From Symbiotaphrina buchneri (lineage: Eukaryota > Ascomycota > Symbiotaphrinales > Symbiotaphrinaceae): a stretch of DNA of 64,000 nucleotides. Position 1 is the stretch's first letter. Every line of letters starts with the position of its first letter. The stretch spans positions 496,001 to 560,000 of the forward strand of contig BCIG01000015.1 of the NCBI GenBank assembly GCA_001599915.1, given 5' to 3'. The notes below the pieces were generated by a model that was not told the origin of the DNA, did no database searches, and worked only from the letters and a program-made list of their open reading frames with translations. Shown here in pieces: positions 1 to 12,564 of the stretch. Both the position numbers and the translations under genes were made by a program.

Positions 1-270
1 GTATTCTGTGATTGGCAGGTCACGGACGTCAGAATGACTAAGCCAACAGCCCCCTATCACAGCACCAAGCTGAAATACCTTAAGAAGGAATACATAACTG
101 CAATGCGGCCTAAATACGGTAACATCCAGTAGAGCAATTAGGCTATCTTAACATGGGCGACGCGGTATTCTAGAGACTGGTTGTTATCGTTTGCTAGAGT
201 ACATCTGGTGAAGACAATGCATGTCAATTGCACCGCATGGCATGACTGCGATCTGCCGCTGCAACAACAC

Positions 271-3200
271 TCATCTTGCGCTGGCAAGAACGGCCTGATA
301 GTAGTCAAGACTCAGGTCGACGGTATGCTTTAGATGTCGATCTTCTGTCAATGGCAATCGGAGGACGCTTTTATCATCCACAACCTGTTTTCAATTAGAC
401 GACAGTCCATGCCAGACCCGCATGGTCGAAATGTCTACTCACATGCTTTCCATCCTCCATCAAGGCTCTAGCCATGACACCGGCCATCTCTTTGACAGCT
501 ACTGTCTGTAAAAGGTCCTCCTTCTCGCTCATTCCTTGGGCCATTGCAGGCAGTGCTTTCAATAATCGCGGGATAGCCTCATGACCCGTATCACGGGCGT
601 GAGTAGCTCGAGGATCCATCCTTTGCCGGAATTGGCCCTCTACAAGGGTCACATAGTCCAGATATACTTGTCCGCCGAGGTTCCAACCCTCGATCCTCTG
701 CGGATCCTTGAAATCCGCTAGCAGATTCTTCAGTGTAGAATAGTCCTCCTCTACCACAGCCCGAGGGCCAACATAGCGACACAGGGTCCGGTGTGCTTCG
801 TCCCAATTGCCGGCCCTCAACAAATAAGACGTCTCACTAATATGGTCTCCTTTGACCGATCGAGCATGCAAAGCTTTTGCTTCCCAGACCCACGCCTCGG
901 GAATGGATAAGTCATTCAAAAGAAGCATGAACATCGGGGACCCCTGGTCGCCCACAGCTGCAATGTTTCTGGAAAGAACGTCCAGAATAGTCTTCTTGCG
1001 CTGTGCTGCGTTTGATAAATGAAGGAGTACGAAAAGGGCCCAGGTCCACTCGCCATCTCCTTGAAGCTCAGTGGAAAGATCGAGGGCCAGCTGGTCAGCC
1101 TTTTCGCTCGTTATATCATCGTCCCGGTTAACGCCAGCCTTGCCGCTGGAGAAGCCTGCGATCCCTCTCGCTGATAAAGTATGATAGAGTAGAAACGCCA
1201 GTCGTGTATCGATACAATTAGGAGAGTAGTTGCTCGATGTAAGTACATTTTCCAGCGGGGCGACATCGCAATGTGTGACAAAGCCCCAGTAAACTTTTAG
1301 TAGGCACCATAACAGGTCCTCGTCGTCATTATTGTCTGTTCGGCTGGGGTCCACTGTGTGATACCAAGGTAGAGGATTCCTCGGCTCTTTGCCCGACTGA
1401 AGCTCGGTGAAGTAGCGGCTTACAGCAAGCTCGAGAGGTTCCTCTTCTAATATTGAGTACCACAATCTGAGCCCGAAAGCTTGTTTCCAGTCCAGCTCCA
1501 ACCTGTCGCTGATTGCGAACGTCCTAGCCGAGTCCTCTGGAGCCCCTTTCTTGCCCTCGGATATACAGGCGTTGCCTGCGATCAGCTCATAGAGCGCTCT
1601 GATGGGTTCACTAATTTCTGACAAGGCGTTAAGGCGGCGCCATTGTTCCAATTGATACGCAATATCGTCGCGCATCGAAGCGTTTCCGCCAACGGTCGCC
1701 ACTAGAGTCGCAAGGCGCTGATCTCCACCCGCTGCCAGTTCTAAACATGCTTCCACTACTTGATGGGCCGATAGATGGGCAATAGCTCTTTCTTCAGCGG
1801 AAGGAGCAGTGCGTATTTGACCTTGTGATTTTTCGGCGACGAGATCCTTCCACAATTTTGTCAATCTGTCTTTTCTGATACATTCCGTAATATGAGGTAT
1901 GTCTTCTTCCTCGATGCCGTCGGGCAGCTCTGAACTGCAGTCATCAAATAGGACGCTGACAAGTTCCCACACTAGCTTTTCTTGAGCTGCTCCTGGCTCT
2001 TTGCTACCTATCGACCTAGCGAACTGCTTAAAGGAGAAATCATTCCGCAAAGAGGCGTACGGAGCTCCATCCACAAGCGAGATATGGCAGCTTTCTTTCT
2101 CCTTGGCCAGAGTTTCGAAGCATTCCTAGTGGAAGAGGGGATTAGATGTTTCCAACTATGTACGAGAATCCAACCAACCTTATCAGACGGTGTAATTGCG
2201 ACCGAATATAGATCCTTGTCTTGAAATGGAAAATGCATCCTGTGGACAAGCGTAGAGGCAGCATCACCAGAAACCGGGCAAAGTATCGTACCACCTGCGC
2301 TCCAGGTCGGTTTGAAAGATTGATGGAAGGCCCTGTCCTCTGGATGCATGGAGGATTGATCATACGTTTTTGGTCTCTTAGGATATGGCCACTAATGCAA
2401 CAGATAGTCTCAGCAAATATTCAATTCGTTCCAGTTCTACATACATGTGCGGGAGCGAGATGGAACCATCCACGCCGATGCATTATTGTATCCGCAGCAA
2501 GCGAAATAACGGGGAAGGGAGATCAGACCTTAAAACCTTTGTCTTTAGACAACTGCCCCTTGGCAGCCGTGGTCTTTGGCGTTGGATCTTGTCCGAACAA
2601 AGAGTGCATGAGGTCAATGCTCGTGGTAAATCCCTGACTCTCACCCGATAACGATGTCGGTAGCTTCAGTCGGCCTTGCTGGCTATGGTCATAGGGTGGG
2701 ACAGTAACTTGACTCTGTCTCAATGCTCGTCGATCTTGCTTTTTGGGGCTGACCGAACGCTGCAGTTGCTCGGTCCAGCTCCTAGCAACATGCAGCTGCA
2801 TCTTCGAAGGAGGAACGGTGTAGCCAACTTTAAGAATCGACTTCGGCTTCGTATCGGACCGAGCCAACGGGAAACCGACATCCACGGGCTCCCCTGGTAG
2901 ATTCTGAATAGGATACGCCCCCGCCATTTCCTGGTCCTCATCCACGACCGATTCGCGCCCCTCAAAGAAGACGTTTCCAGATTGCGGCTGGGCAGCGCCT
3001 TCTATGTGTCCCTGGACGGGCGGAGCCGGGGACGGATCACCTAAAAAAGAGAGGTTGCTATGTCCAATGTCATCCTCGGCCAATTCTTGTTCTTCGTGGA
3101 ATGCGTCTTCATTGTCAAAAGAGCCTGGAAGTATCTTCCTCTTGAATTCAAATGTGTCATCAGGTTCAGAAGCATCGTCAGTGAAACCGGTCTGGACGCT

Positions 3201-6200
3201 AGTATTGGCCTGCGAAGTGGAGGAAGCCTCGCGCGCACGTGGCGTTCGATGTTCTGGAGATGGTGTATCAGGAGGCGCGCTTAACATGCTCTGGTCCAAT
3301 TCATCCATATCTGTTTCATCGTCGTAGTCAAGGCCGTAGGTAGTGAAATGATCCACCTTGAAGGTCCACTCTCCCTTGTTCCTGTCATAGCTGACAAATT
3401 TTGTGCCGGCAACACGCTTTAGACGCTCTATGTGCTTGTTGAACCTCGGACCGTGTCTTTCGTATAGAGGGTCCCGTTTATTGGCAGCCCGCGGCCAGGA
3501 GTTCTGTAGCGTGATAGTCGCAGGCACATTGAGCCCTTTCCCCATTGGCGGCTTCGTACCGTTGTCGGGGTACACAGTAGCAGTACGCGTGGTGATATCA
3601 ACAATCTTGGGAAAGAGATTGTCGAGATCGACTGTCGTAAGATCTACAGGGACGTCAAAGCACACCTTGCCACAATTTTCACGGCCAACCTCGAATCCAG
3701 AGAGCTTCTTGAGCTTTTCCCGGGGCATGTTGGCCAGCTCCTGCCGAGATGGTTTCATCCAATAGGCGCCAGGGATCTTGTCTTCTTGAGAAGTAATGCC
3801 GTTCGGCCTGCCCTCAGGAGATGTGGATTTGTCTTCTGGAACAACGGCGAGCTCCTTACCCGTCGCTTGCTCCATTTCCGGCTGGCTGGCAGCGCCTTCA
3901 TTAGAGGCCGTTGCCATGTTTCCATTTGGACGCTCCGCAGATTGTGGTAACCCTTGCTCGTCCGTAGTAGGGGTTGTACTGTTTGCAGAGCCATTTGTAA
4001 GATTTTCTGCTCCATTCCTGCCTGTCGGAGCATTGGAAGTGCTGGTCTCAAAGCTCACACGCTTTTTCAGAAGGCTTGCATGATTTGGTTGTCCAGCCGC
4101 ATCAACTGATGGGAGCTGGGCAGGTGCTTCCGGTGATCCGAAGAGATCAGAACGTAGACCCCGGTGGATCGTTAGCCTCTTCAGGCTGCCGGTGTGGGAA
4201 TAACGCGGGCTGCTGGCGGAAAAGGCGCCCGGCGACAGGATGCTCTCATTCCCATCAAAGGTCCTCCTCAAATTGCTAGTTGAAAGGCTCTTGCCAAGGC
4301 CCCTTCCATAACTGCCACCGAGCAAGCTATTACTTAGGCCGCCGGGTGTGCTCAGATTGCTTGAAGCACTAGCAGGAGTGCCATAAGTGGAATAGCTGAA
4401 ACCGTACCCACGTTTTTGAGGTGTGATGAACCTGGCAGAAGCACTCGGATTGATTTTATACTGGGGTAGAATAGCATTCTTCTTCAGCTTTTGACTGCTT
4501 GACAGAGGTGTCGCGATAGGACCCACACTCTGTGAGTTCGGCGTGGAAAGACTTTGAAATAGTGAATCGTGTCCATATGGATTTTGAGCCAAGATCGAAG
4601 CCGTCAGGGCAGGGGCTTGCTGAGACTGTTGTTGATTCTGTGATCCTCCAAACAAGCTAGAACCCCCAAATGCATTACCGCCACCCTGTTGTTGTTGGCT
4701 TTGCGCATTAATCGTATTGCCGAAGAGCGAGCTACCGACTGGCTGGCTCTGATTATTATTCGAGTTTCCAAATAGACCGCCTCCGGTAGCGTTTGAAGTC
4801 GTCGTTGCCCCAAAGAGTCCTCCTGGCTTCTGCTGCTGACCGGCCCCGAAGAGGCCACCTTGGTTCTGCTGGTTTTGCTGTCCCGCGGATGGAAAGAGAC
4901 CTCCAGTCTGCGGCTGGCTGTTATTCCCAAACAGACCACCACCGGTAGGGGCGGCAGGTTTGGCCTGATTGTTGCCGAACAAGCCCCCTCCAGCTTGATT
5001 AGTGTTGCTCGATCCGAACAGGCCACCAGACGACTGTTGCTGATTGTTCTGATTGCCAAACAGACCACCACCGGTGGCTGTCCCAGTTGTAGAGCCGAAA
5101 AGACCGCCAGGCTTCTGTTGATTGTTGGCAGTGTTGTTGGCACCAAAACCCCCGAAGAGACCACCGCCTTGGGTCTGAGCTTGCTGATTACCAAAGCCTC
5201 CACCGAAGGACGTGCCTTGCGGTTGTGTCGAGCCGCCAAATGGAGCTGATGTAGCTGTCGTCGAGCTGCCGAACAGGCCGCCGCCGCCACTTGAGCTGGG
5301 CGTTGCCCCAAACCCACCAAACCCGCTGGTGGTACCTGAAGGCTGCGCACCAAATGCTGGCTTGTTCTGGGTCTGCTGGTTGCTGTTCCCAAACAATCCT
5401 CCGCCGGCAGTACCACTTCCAAATCCGGTGTTAGAGTTACCCCCAAAGGCAGTTGTGCCACTACTGCCAAACAGTCCACCAGCAGCAGGGGCAGTGGTCG
5501 TAGCACCGCCAAACAATCCTCCACCTGGTTTGCTGCTGCTTCCAAATAAGCCCCCTCCAGTATTACCGCCGAACCCTGCAGTGGGTGTACTCTGAGCCCC
5601 CCCGAAAGGTGAAGAACTCGCACCACCAAAAGGGTTTGACGTGGCGCTCTGAGCATTACCGAAGCCTGTGTTGCTCCCGAAACCCCCGAAGCCGGTATTG
5701 GCGCCGAATGCTCCAGGCTGGCCGCTGGCATTACCAAATCGTCTTCCCTGAGTGTAATCGGCCAAACGCAGTTCCTGTACATCTTCAGCCACATCTCCTA
5801 TCATCGCGGATAATTACTCACCTCGAGAGAGAATTTTTGATAAGGCTGTTGAAACGTGATAGTCTGGAAATGGTTCGTCTGAGTGCTCCCAGGATCCTTC
5901 TCTGTGTAGGCAGAGAAAGGCGTTGAGCCAGTACCTTCACACTGTAGGTTGCCTCCACCTAGAGCAGTGCTAGCTGGACTCCCGAAAGCACCTGTGGTTG
6001 CATTGCTGCCAAAACCAGTAGCAGGAGCCGTTCCACCACCGAAAAGACTACCTGTCGTGTTAGCGGTACTGCCAAAGGCGGGCTTGCCTGCGCCACCAAA
6101 CAAACCACCGCCGGCATTGCTGCTACCGAATGGCGTAGAGGTATTTGTTGTGTTGCTGCCGAACCCACCAAACCCTGTAGAGCCTGATGTTGCAGTAGTA

Positions 6201-6905
6201 CTGCCGAAGAGACCACCAGCTGAAGTGGTGTTACCAGAGCCAAAGCCTCCGAAGGGAGAACTCTGTTGCTGGGTATTCGAACCGAAGCCTGAGGGATATG
6301 AGGTTAGCGATTGCACTTGATGGCGCGATGAGCTTGTAATCTTGGACACCCTGGAGCTGCGTGCGGAATCTTTGCTTGAGCACTGCCGCACAACTGGCTC
6401 CAAGTGGTGAAATGTGGAAAACGCGGACATAGTAATTGAATAACTGGAGCAAGGCAACAACGGCAGGAGGGTCCGAAGCTCAGGACATGTCGCCTTTGGA
6501 TTATGACCAGGGGTCGACCGTGCAATATACAGACAGAAGCCGACAGCGGACGATCGACATACCTGAGGAGCCGAAGCCGCTAGAAGTGTTCCCGAAGATA
6601 CCAGTGCCGGTGCCGGTGGTATTGTTATTGGTCGTGTTCCCAAAGCCGGTGCCGGTGTTTGAACCAAAGCCTAAAACGATGGAAGGAAAGCCGCGCGTTA
6701 ACAATCGCTCGGACCAGACGTCTGACCATCCAGATGAAGACACAGGCACTCATCCTCGCGGGGAGATTGCGGCAAGCAAAGAGCGAAGAGTTTTGGAAAA
6801 AGAAGCAGACCAACCTCCTGTAGTATCCGTATTCGACCCGAAGCCACCAAACCCGCCCCCAGGTTTCTGTTGGTTGTTTTGACCGAATCCTCCGAAGAAG
6901 GACAT
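271..6905 (-). CDS. NUP145: Nup98-Nup96 precursor nucleoporin (NUP145/SonB type), 7 exons
   Basis: Nuclear pore protein made as one precursor that cuts itself into an FG-repeat nucleoporin and a scaffold nucleoporin. Exons on the minus strand: 6905-6815, 6670-6563, 6288-5822, 5774-2529, 2391-2179, 2125-443, 384-271; they join in frame to 1973 residues. Residues 1-620 are full of GLFG/FG repeats. A GLEBS-like Gle2-binding segment (about 180-232, SLEELRLADY) is split by a 47-bp intron. The autoproteolytic domain ends in the triad HF|TTYGL, predicting cleavage after F1032. The Nup96 half follows (KRPKTYDQ, DRAFHQSFKPTW, then helices) and ends LTEDRHLKHTVDLSLDYYQ. Two introns use GTTGGT donors and one uses GTCTGA, weaker than the GTATGT/GTGAGT seen elsewhere in the gene, but each restores a conserved frame. 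Identity is near certain; the weak-donor junctions are less so. Confidence 0.93.
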
Positions 6906-8718
6906 CTCGGATCTTCACCCCACGTAAGCCACCGTATGGAGCTCCAGACTCGACTCAGAGAGCTGGTCGGGAAACTGGACACCCAGTGCGTCTTGTTGAG
7001 AGAGACCGCGATGCTTGCCTATCCGAGTGAAAATGGAAATGGAATGCGGTAGAAAATCTGTACTATCGGGAAGCGGGAAGAATCAAAAGCCCAGCATAAG
7101 GGCCAAGGCAGAAGAGAAGGGAGCTCGTCTCCAACGGGCGCGAATGCCTGGGTGAAGGACAGTAGAGACGTTGAGAAATTAGAAGGCGACGCGCGACGAT
7201 GACCTGCTTGGTGGTAGGCACGAGCGTGCGAGGTGGCCGGGAAAGCGAGCCATGGTGCCGTGGTCATTCTGCGCTTAGCTACTCCGGGCAGTTGAGCTCT
7301 CGCTTCACAGCTTCGTGCTTGGCTATGACAGCTTACATAAGGGACCTTAAATGTCGTGGCCGTGTGTTAAGCGCTGTGCACTGGGGCTCATACTTCCAGA
7401 TACAGCGCTGTAATATTTACAGCTGTACTCTACCATATTCCGTACCTTAGTCCAGAAGGTACGATCTAAGGTAAGTACCTTAGTTAACGCACTCAGCAGG
7501 TACCTTAGCGGAAGGATATGGGAGCGAAGTACAGTAGTAGCACGGTACCTAAACTGTAAAAAATATTTTTACGGTATTTTGATCGGACCGCCTGTAGACG
7601 GTTTTTGGACGGTTTTCACTTTTTACGGTTTTTGCTTTTTACGGTAAAAAAAAATCATACGGTTTTGGACCACCCCACTTTTGAAATCTGCAGGGAAAGA
7701 AAAAAAAGAATCCAACTGCGACCTGGTGCTCGATGGGAATCGAACACAGCCGCCTACCTATAATTTACAAGATCTTTATTACAGTAGCTGGTAGTGGAAA
7801 TTATTATGATAAATGAGATATTAAAATTGTATTCTTCTAAGCTATATAGACTATTCTAATCAAATTTAAATACCTTTTGAAATATATATAAAAATATTTT
7901 TACTTAGGTTAATAGAAAAATAATCTGTTGTATCAGAATATTCTTATTCCGTAATATCTCATTTTAGTATATAAGATAAAACCATGGACTGTAGCCAAAA
8001 ATGAATACGGTATTTTTGAAAATACCATCAGGATAGTTTTAGTACCGTAAAAATATATTTACGGTTTTCAATCTGCTACGGTTTTTGAAAAGATACGGTT
8101 TTGGGTTTGCGACCGCAAAAACCGTTTATAAACCGTAGCTCAAATATATACGGTCTAGTAACCATACATTCAGAACATATCCTTCCGCTAAGGTACCTTA
8201 GCTTTCTTCACATTACGATACATCTTTCGGATATTGGATACCTTAGACAGATTGACTCTGAAGTTTCACCAAACGGAACCATTGAGAATCCACCTCAAGT
8301 GTACCTATAATACTATAGATAATAGGACAAGCTGAGTGTCGTACCTACAGGTACGAACAGGTAGTGAAAGTTTCTCCACTGTACACCGTACCTTATGAAA
8401 CATGAATACCGCAGTGGAGTTTTATCCAATGATTGCCCTCGACCCCACCTGTCTCTGGCCTCATGAGTGTTGTCTCATATTCGACCCCATACTGTTTGGG
8501 GCTTAGTGGCGGGAAGAAGCGAAGCGAGTTGCGGACAACGAAACACGACAACTCGACAAAGCATCGCGAACCATCTGATCGCGCGCCGTGTAGATGTCCC
8601 GCAGCTAGCTCGTCGCCGCCCACTCTTGAGCCTGTGCTGTCGACATCCAGACATCAAATTTACTGCCTGCCGAGCGTTAGACGCGAAGCTAATCAGACGG
8701 GACTCTTTCAAGCCCGCA
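6906..8718. other. Intergenic region between divergent NUP145 and CDC31
   Basis: No supported gene lies here. The first 500 bp would hold the NUP145 promoter and the last 500 bp the CDC31 promoter. The middle is an AT-rich block with inverted ends, listed separately. Several ACCTTAGC/GGTACCTTA motifs lie at 7440-7550 and 8185-8235. Confidence 0.7.
7499..8197. mobile_element. AT-rich non-coding element with 22-bp inverted ends
   Basis: Bases 7499-7520 (GGTACCTTAGCGGAAGGATA and two more) are repeated exactly in inverted orientation at 8176-8197. The 700 bp between is far richer in A+T than the flanks and carries at least ten copies of ACGGTTTT/ACGGTATTTT in both halves, in both orientations. 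No open frame of note is present. Near 7725-7750 the minus strand has a tRNA-like B box (TGTTCGATTCC) followed by GAGCACCA. This fits a non-autonomous element or tRNA-derived repeat damaged by C-to-T (RIP-like) mutation. No target-site duplication was confirmed, and the outer GGTACCTTA part also matches a motif scattered through this window, so the ends are uncertain. Confidence 0.45.
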
Positions 8719-9509
8719 ATGGCTTCCTCCGCCTTTCCAAGGCCCTATGCGACAAATCTGGGGAAGCTTCCAGATCGCACGAATCCCGCAACGTTTGGCG
8801 TTTCAACGTCACAACACCCGTCCCGGGAAGCTCAGCGCCTAGAAAGAGAGCGTGAGCGAGCCGAGCGGGAAAGGCTTGAGCGGGATGGCCAAGCTCAATT
8901 CCACGAGCTGACTGAAGAACAGCGGGAAGAGATCAATGAAGCCGTAAGCATGCCGGATCGAAGCCCCTACTCCGCCTATCATAGCTTGACATGAAATGAT
9001 GAAGCTAATCGAGGAGTCTGTCCCAGTTCGGTCTGTTTGACCTGGACAAAGACAAACATATCGACTACCATGAGCTGAAGGTCGCGATGAAGGCCCTCGG
9101 TTTCAACCTCCCGAAAAATGAGCTTGTCAATATCCTACAAACCTACGGTGTTCCTCAAACGTCACTGTCGCAGCAGCAACCTTCCTCTTCCACTCAGCAA
9201 CAACAACAGCAAAACCAGTCTCCTCAATCTCTACATCCTAGCCGACTACTGATCTCCTTACCAACATTTCAAGCTCTAATGGCTACACGTATCTTAGCTC
9301 GCGACCCACGGGAAGAGATATTACGAGCATTTGACCTTTTCGATGCGGATGGCAAAGGGAAAATCAACCTCCAGGATCTTCGAAGGGTGGCCCGTGAGTT
9401 GGGGGAGGGTCTGGAGGAGGAAGAGCTGGCTGCCATGATCGAAGAGTTTGATCTGGATGGTGATGGCGCGATTTCCAGAGAAGAATTCATCAGCATTTGT
9501 TTGCAGTAG
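8719..9509 (+). CDS. CDC31: Centrin/Cdc31-type EF-hand protein, 2 exons
   Basis: Calcium-binding centrin of the spindle pole body, also a partner of nuclear pore and mRNA export factors in yeast. Exons 8719-8943 and 9027-9509 join in frame to 235 residues; the 83-bp intron starts GTAAGC and has a GCTAATC branch site. A basic, charged N-terminal extension (to about residue 60) precedes LTEEQREEINEAFGLFDLD. EF-hand 1 loop is at 80-91 (DLDKDKHIDYHE), EF-hand 3 at 181-192 (DADGKGKINLQD) and EF-hand 4 at 217-228 (DLDGDGAISREE). The place of EF-hand 2 is taken by a Gln/Ser-rich insert with a run of six Gln, so it should not bind calcium. RRVARELGE between EF3 and EF4 is typical of Cdc31 rather than calmodulin. 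Confidence 0.92.
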
Positions 9510-9818
9510 TGAGCGGAATCCATTTTGGTTTTGCGACTTTGGAATGGAGGTCTGGTTTGGTTTTCGTCGGTCACGAGAATAGGTGCTACATGGGTTTAGG
9601 ACAGGCGTTCTAATCAATTTCTCTATGGAAGGGATGAACAGGTGTGATTGGCACAACCAGTATAGGTTTCATGCTGCATCCAAACTCAAAGCCACCGCGT
9701 GTTTCTCAAACGGCCGTTAAGCGGTGAAGTCCAATCCATCTCTCATGTTCTCCCACACCATCGCCAAAAGAAGTTGCATAGATTAATCATCCTTGGCAAT
9801 TTACAAGATGGATCTATC
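9510..9818. other. Convergent 3' ends of CDC31 and NUO51
   Basis: About 310 bp between two stop codons; presumably both 3' UTRs. Nothing else is recognised. Confidence 0.6.
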
Positions 9819-11472
9819 TTACACGGAGCCCTGCCCTGGGGCGACCAAGCCGCCCTGCCGTCGTAGGTCGGGTGCCCACCCACCAGCTAGCGGCTTGCCA
9901 CCCACCTTCTCCGCATAACCCTTCATCCGCGCCTCTAGTTCCGGCCTGAAATGCCTGATCAATCCCTGAATAGGCCACGCAAAAGCTTCACCCAATGCAC
10001 ATATAGTGTGTCCCTCTACCTGCTTCGTCAGTTCTTGGAGCATGTCGATCTCTCTCTCCCTTCCTTGTCCACGCTCGAAGCGCTCCATCATCTGTGCGGT
10101 CCACTTTGAACCTTCACGGCAAGGAGTACATTGCCCGCAGCTTTCGTGCTTGTAGAACTTCGATAGACGGCCAATAGCACGGACGACATCGGTGGACTTG
10201 TCCATGACAATCACAGCAGCAGTCCCCAGACCTGACTGCACGTCCTTCAGGCCATCAAAGTCCATTGTCACATCATCACAGATGTGCTTTGGCAAGATGG
10301 GCGTTGATGATCCGCCAGGAATCACGGCCTTGAGGTTGTCCCAGCCCCCTCTGACACCACCGCAATGCTTTTCGATGAGCTCCCTCAAAGGAATGCTCAT
10401 CTCTTCTTCGACCGTGCAAGGGTTATTGACATGGCCAGAGATAGCGAACAACTTAGTCCCGGAGTTCCTCTCTCGTCCAAAGGAATTAAACCATGATCCG
10501 CCACGACGACAGATAGTGGGCGCCACTGCCACAGTCTCGACATTGGCAACAGTAGAAGGGCAGCCAAACAGACCGACGGTAGCAGGGAAAGGCGGCTTTA
10601 GACGAGGTTTGCCAGGCTTGCCCTCAAGCGACTCGATCAATGATGTCTCTTCGCCACATACATAGGCGCCCATGCCCCGGTGGACAAAGATGTCGAAGTC
10701 ATAACCGCTTCCGCAAGCATTCTTGCCAATAAGCCCAGCTTTGTATGCTTCCTGGATCGCCCGTTGCAGAACCGTTGCTTCGTGATAGAACTCGCCCCGG
10801 ATGTAGATATACGCTGCAGACGCGTTCATAGCTCGCCCAGCAACCAGACAACCCTCAACAAGCTTGTGCGGATCCTTGCGCATGATCTCCCGATCCTTGC
10901 AAGTTCCAGGCTCACCTTCGTCCGCATTGACGATCAAATACCGGGGTTTACTGTCCTTGTCCCAATCTTTGAAGTTCATAAACGACTATCAGGAGTCAGA
11001 AAAAGTCGTAATGCAGATTTAGGAAGTTGGCAGAACACGTACCCACTTCATACCGGATGGAAAGCCAGCACCGCCACGACCGCGAAGCCCGGAAGCTTTG
11101 ATCTCGGATATGATCTGAGAGGAAAGTTAGTTTCGCTAAACCTCAAGCTCGACTCTTTGAGTCATTCGGCATAAGGTGGATTGCACGCACCCAGTCATGG
11201 CCCTTGAGCAGAATCTCCTTGGTCTTGTACCAATCTCCATACTTCATTGCGCTCTTGAGGTCTGCCCCATGATGACCGTATAGATTCTGGAAGATGCGAT
11301 CCTGATCTTTCAACCCTCCGAAGCTCGTTTTCTTCGGAGGTGCATCCTGAACCGTAGCGAATGTCCTTCTTGGTAGGCGGGAAGTAGTAGTGATTACCGG
11401 GCAGGCGACGGGGAGGGCACGATGGGAAATCGCACCAAGCGCCTGTGGTGACGCCGCCGGTCGAGAGAGCAT
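9819..11472 (-). CDS. NUO51: NADH:ubiquinone oxidoreductase 51 kDa subunit (NDUFV1/NuoF), mitochondrial, 3 exons
   Basis: Flavoprotein subunit of respiratory complex I; it binds NADH, FMN and a 4Fe-4S cluster at the matrix arm tip. Exons on the minus strand: 11472-11191, 11114-11043, 10985-9819, giving 506 residues. The first 40 residues are rich in Arg, Ser and Ala without acids, as in a mitochondrial presequence (RRTFATVQ). The glycine-rich nucleotide site [10 protein letters not shown] is encoded by the 72-bp middle exon. The FMN region [15 protein letters not shown] and the iron-sulfur motif [12 protein letters not shown] with the later [13 protein letters not shown] are intact. Introns are 76 bp (GTGCGT) and 57 bp (GTACGT). 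Length and motifs match the family throughout; convergent with CDC31. Confidence 0.97.
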
Positions 11473-12564
11473 CTCTGCTGGGTGACTCTATGAACAGCGG
11501 CCCTCAAGCTTTCAAGAGTGGTGCGTCACCCGAACAGAGTTGAAGATGTTTCGATGCTCGGATGGGAAGCGGCGACGTCTACTTCACGGGAGAGTACCTT
11601 ACTTCGTAAGGCAGTGTTAAGGCGAACACTACCTTAGCGTTGAGAGCATCATCGAAATATACTCGATGCTAATTGGCCGGATGAGGCCCTGCTTAGTCAC
11701 ATTTTCGATTCGCGTTCATAGGCCGGTCTATGCGGCCACGATCCACGACAACACCAAACCACCAAAAGGGGTATGTGAGCAAGTATGCGTGATGCGACTC
11801 AGAACTCAGCGAGCCTCTTTGCTGTGCGCCAGAGTGCACCAGCACATAAGATTTTGCGGTGCTAGCAGCATGCATGGCCATGCACATGCGTTCAAGACCG
11901 GAACATCTCTGCTCAATGCCTATAACTTAACAGAAACCAATGACAAGGCGCTGCAGGGAAGGGAGGTCCCTGCTTGGTATGATCTTTGTAGGTAGCAACA
12001 GATTTCAGTTTATTCACAGGTCGAGTGGCAGTATCACTCTTTGCGTCTTACTTTCTCTAAGTGCTGCTTTGTATTCGCACATTGTCTCAGTCACGGTGCC
12101 TCCCAATGTCCCTTCCTATCTTTTGAAGCAAGCATCCTCTGTCCAAGTCAAGCGCATCAGACGCTGTCTCCGTTCTCTGTCACCTTATGTGGTGATCCTG
12201 AGATGCTGCATCTACGCTGCTTGAGTTCTTGTCTGCGCATATTATAGGAGCATAGTTCTCTAAGCACAGAGATATGTACAAAGCTGTGTCGATCAACATC
12301 ATTATGCAAGTCGTAGAACCATGTGACCATTAATCGTCCTATCCCAGCAAGTGAATAGATGCACCTGTGTGCATCCACAGAGGGGATTTACTGACACGCA
12401 GATGAATTCACTGACATCTCGCCTGCGCACTGGGTGCCCTCCTTCTGGCACTGTCGTCCAGACACCCTAAACAACACGCACATATCGCTCACTCTCAAAA
12501 GTATCGTCGACGACTCAGCGACGACTCAGCGAGTCCCACAACGAAACTCGATCGATACCAAACC
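11473..12564. other. Intergenic, no gene seen
   Basis: About 1.1 kb between the divergent NUO51 and the unknown gene at 12565. Only short frames without family resemblance are present (for example 11666-11995). A GTACCTTACTTCGTAAGG imperfect palindrome lies near 11594. Presumably two promoters. Confidence 0.6.

Noticed and set aside
5212-5595. Pro-rich plus-strand frame inside NUP145
   Set aside because: Antisense shadow of the GLFG repeats.
7700-7780. Possible tRNA gene on the minus strand within the AT-rich element
   Set aside because: A good B box and GAGCACCA end exist, but the D arm and 5' acceptor strand are missing and stems do not pair.
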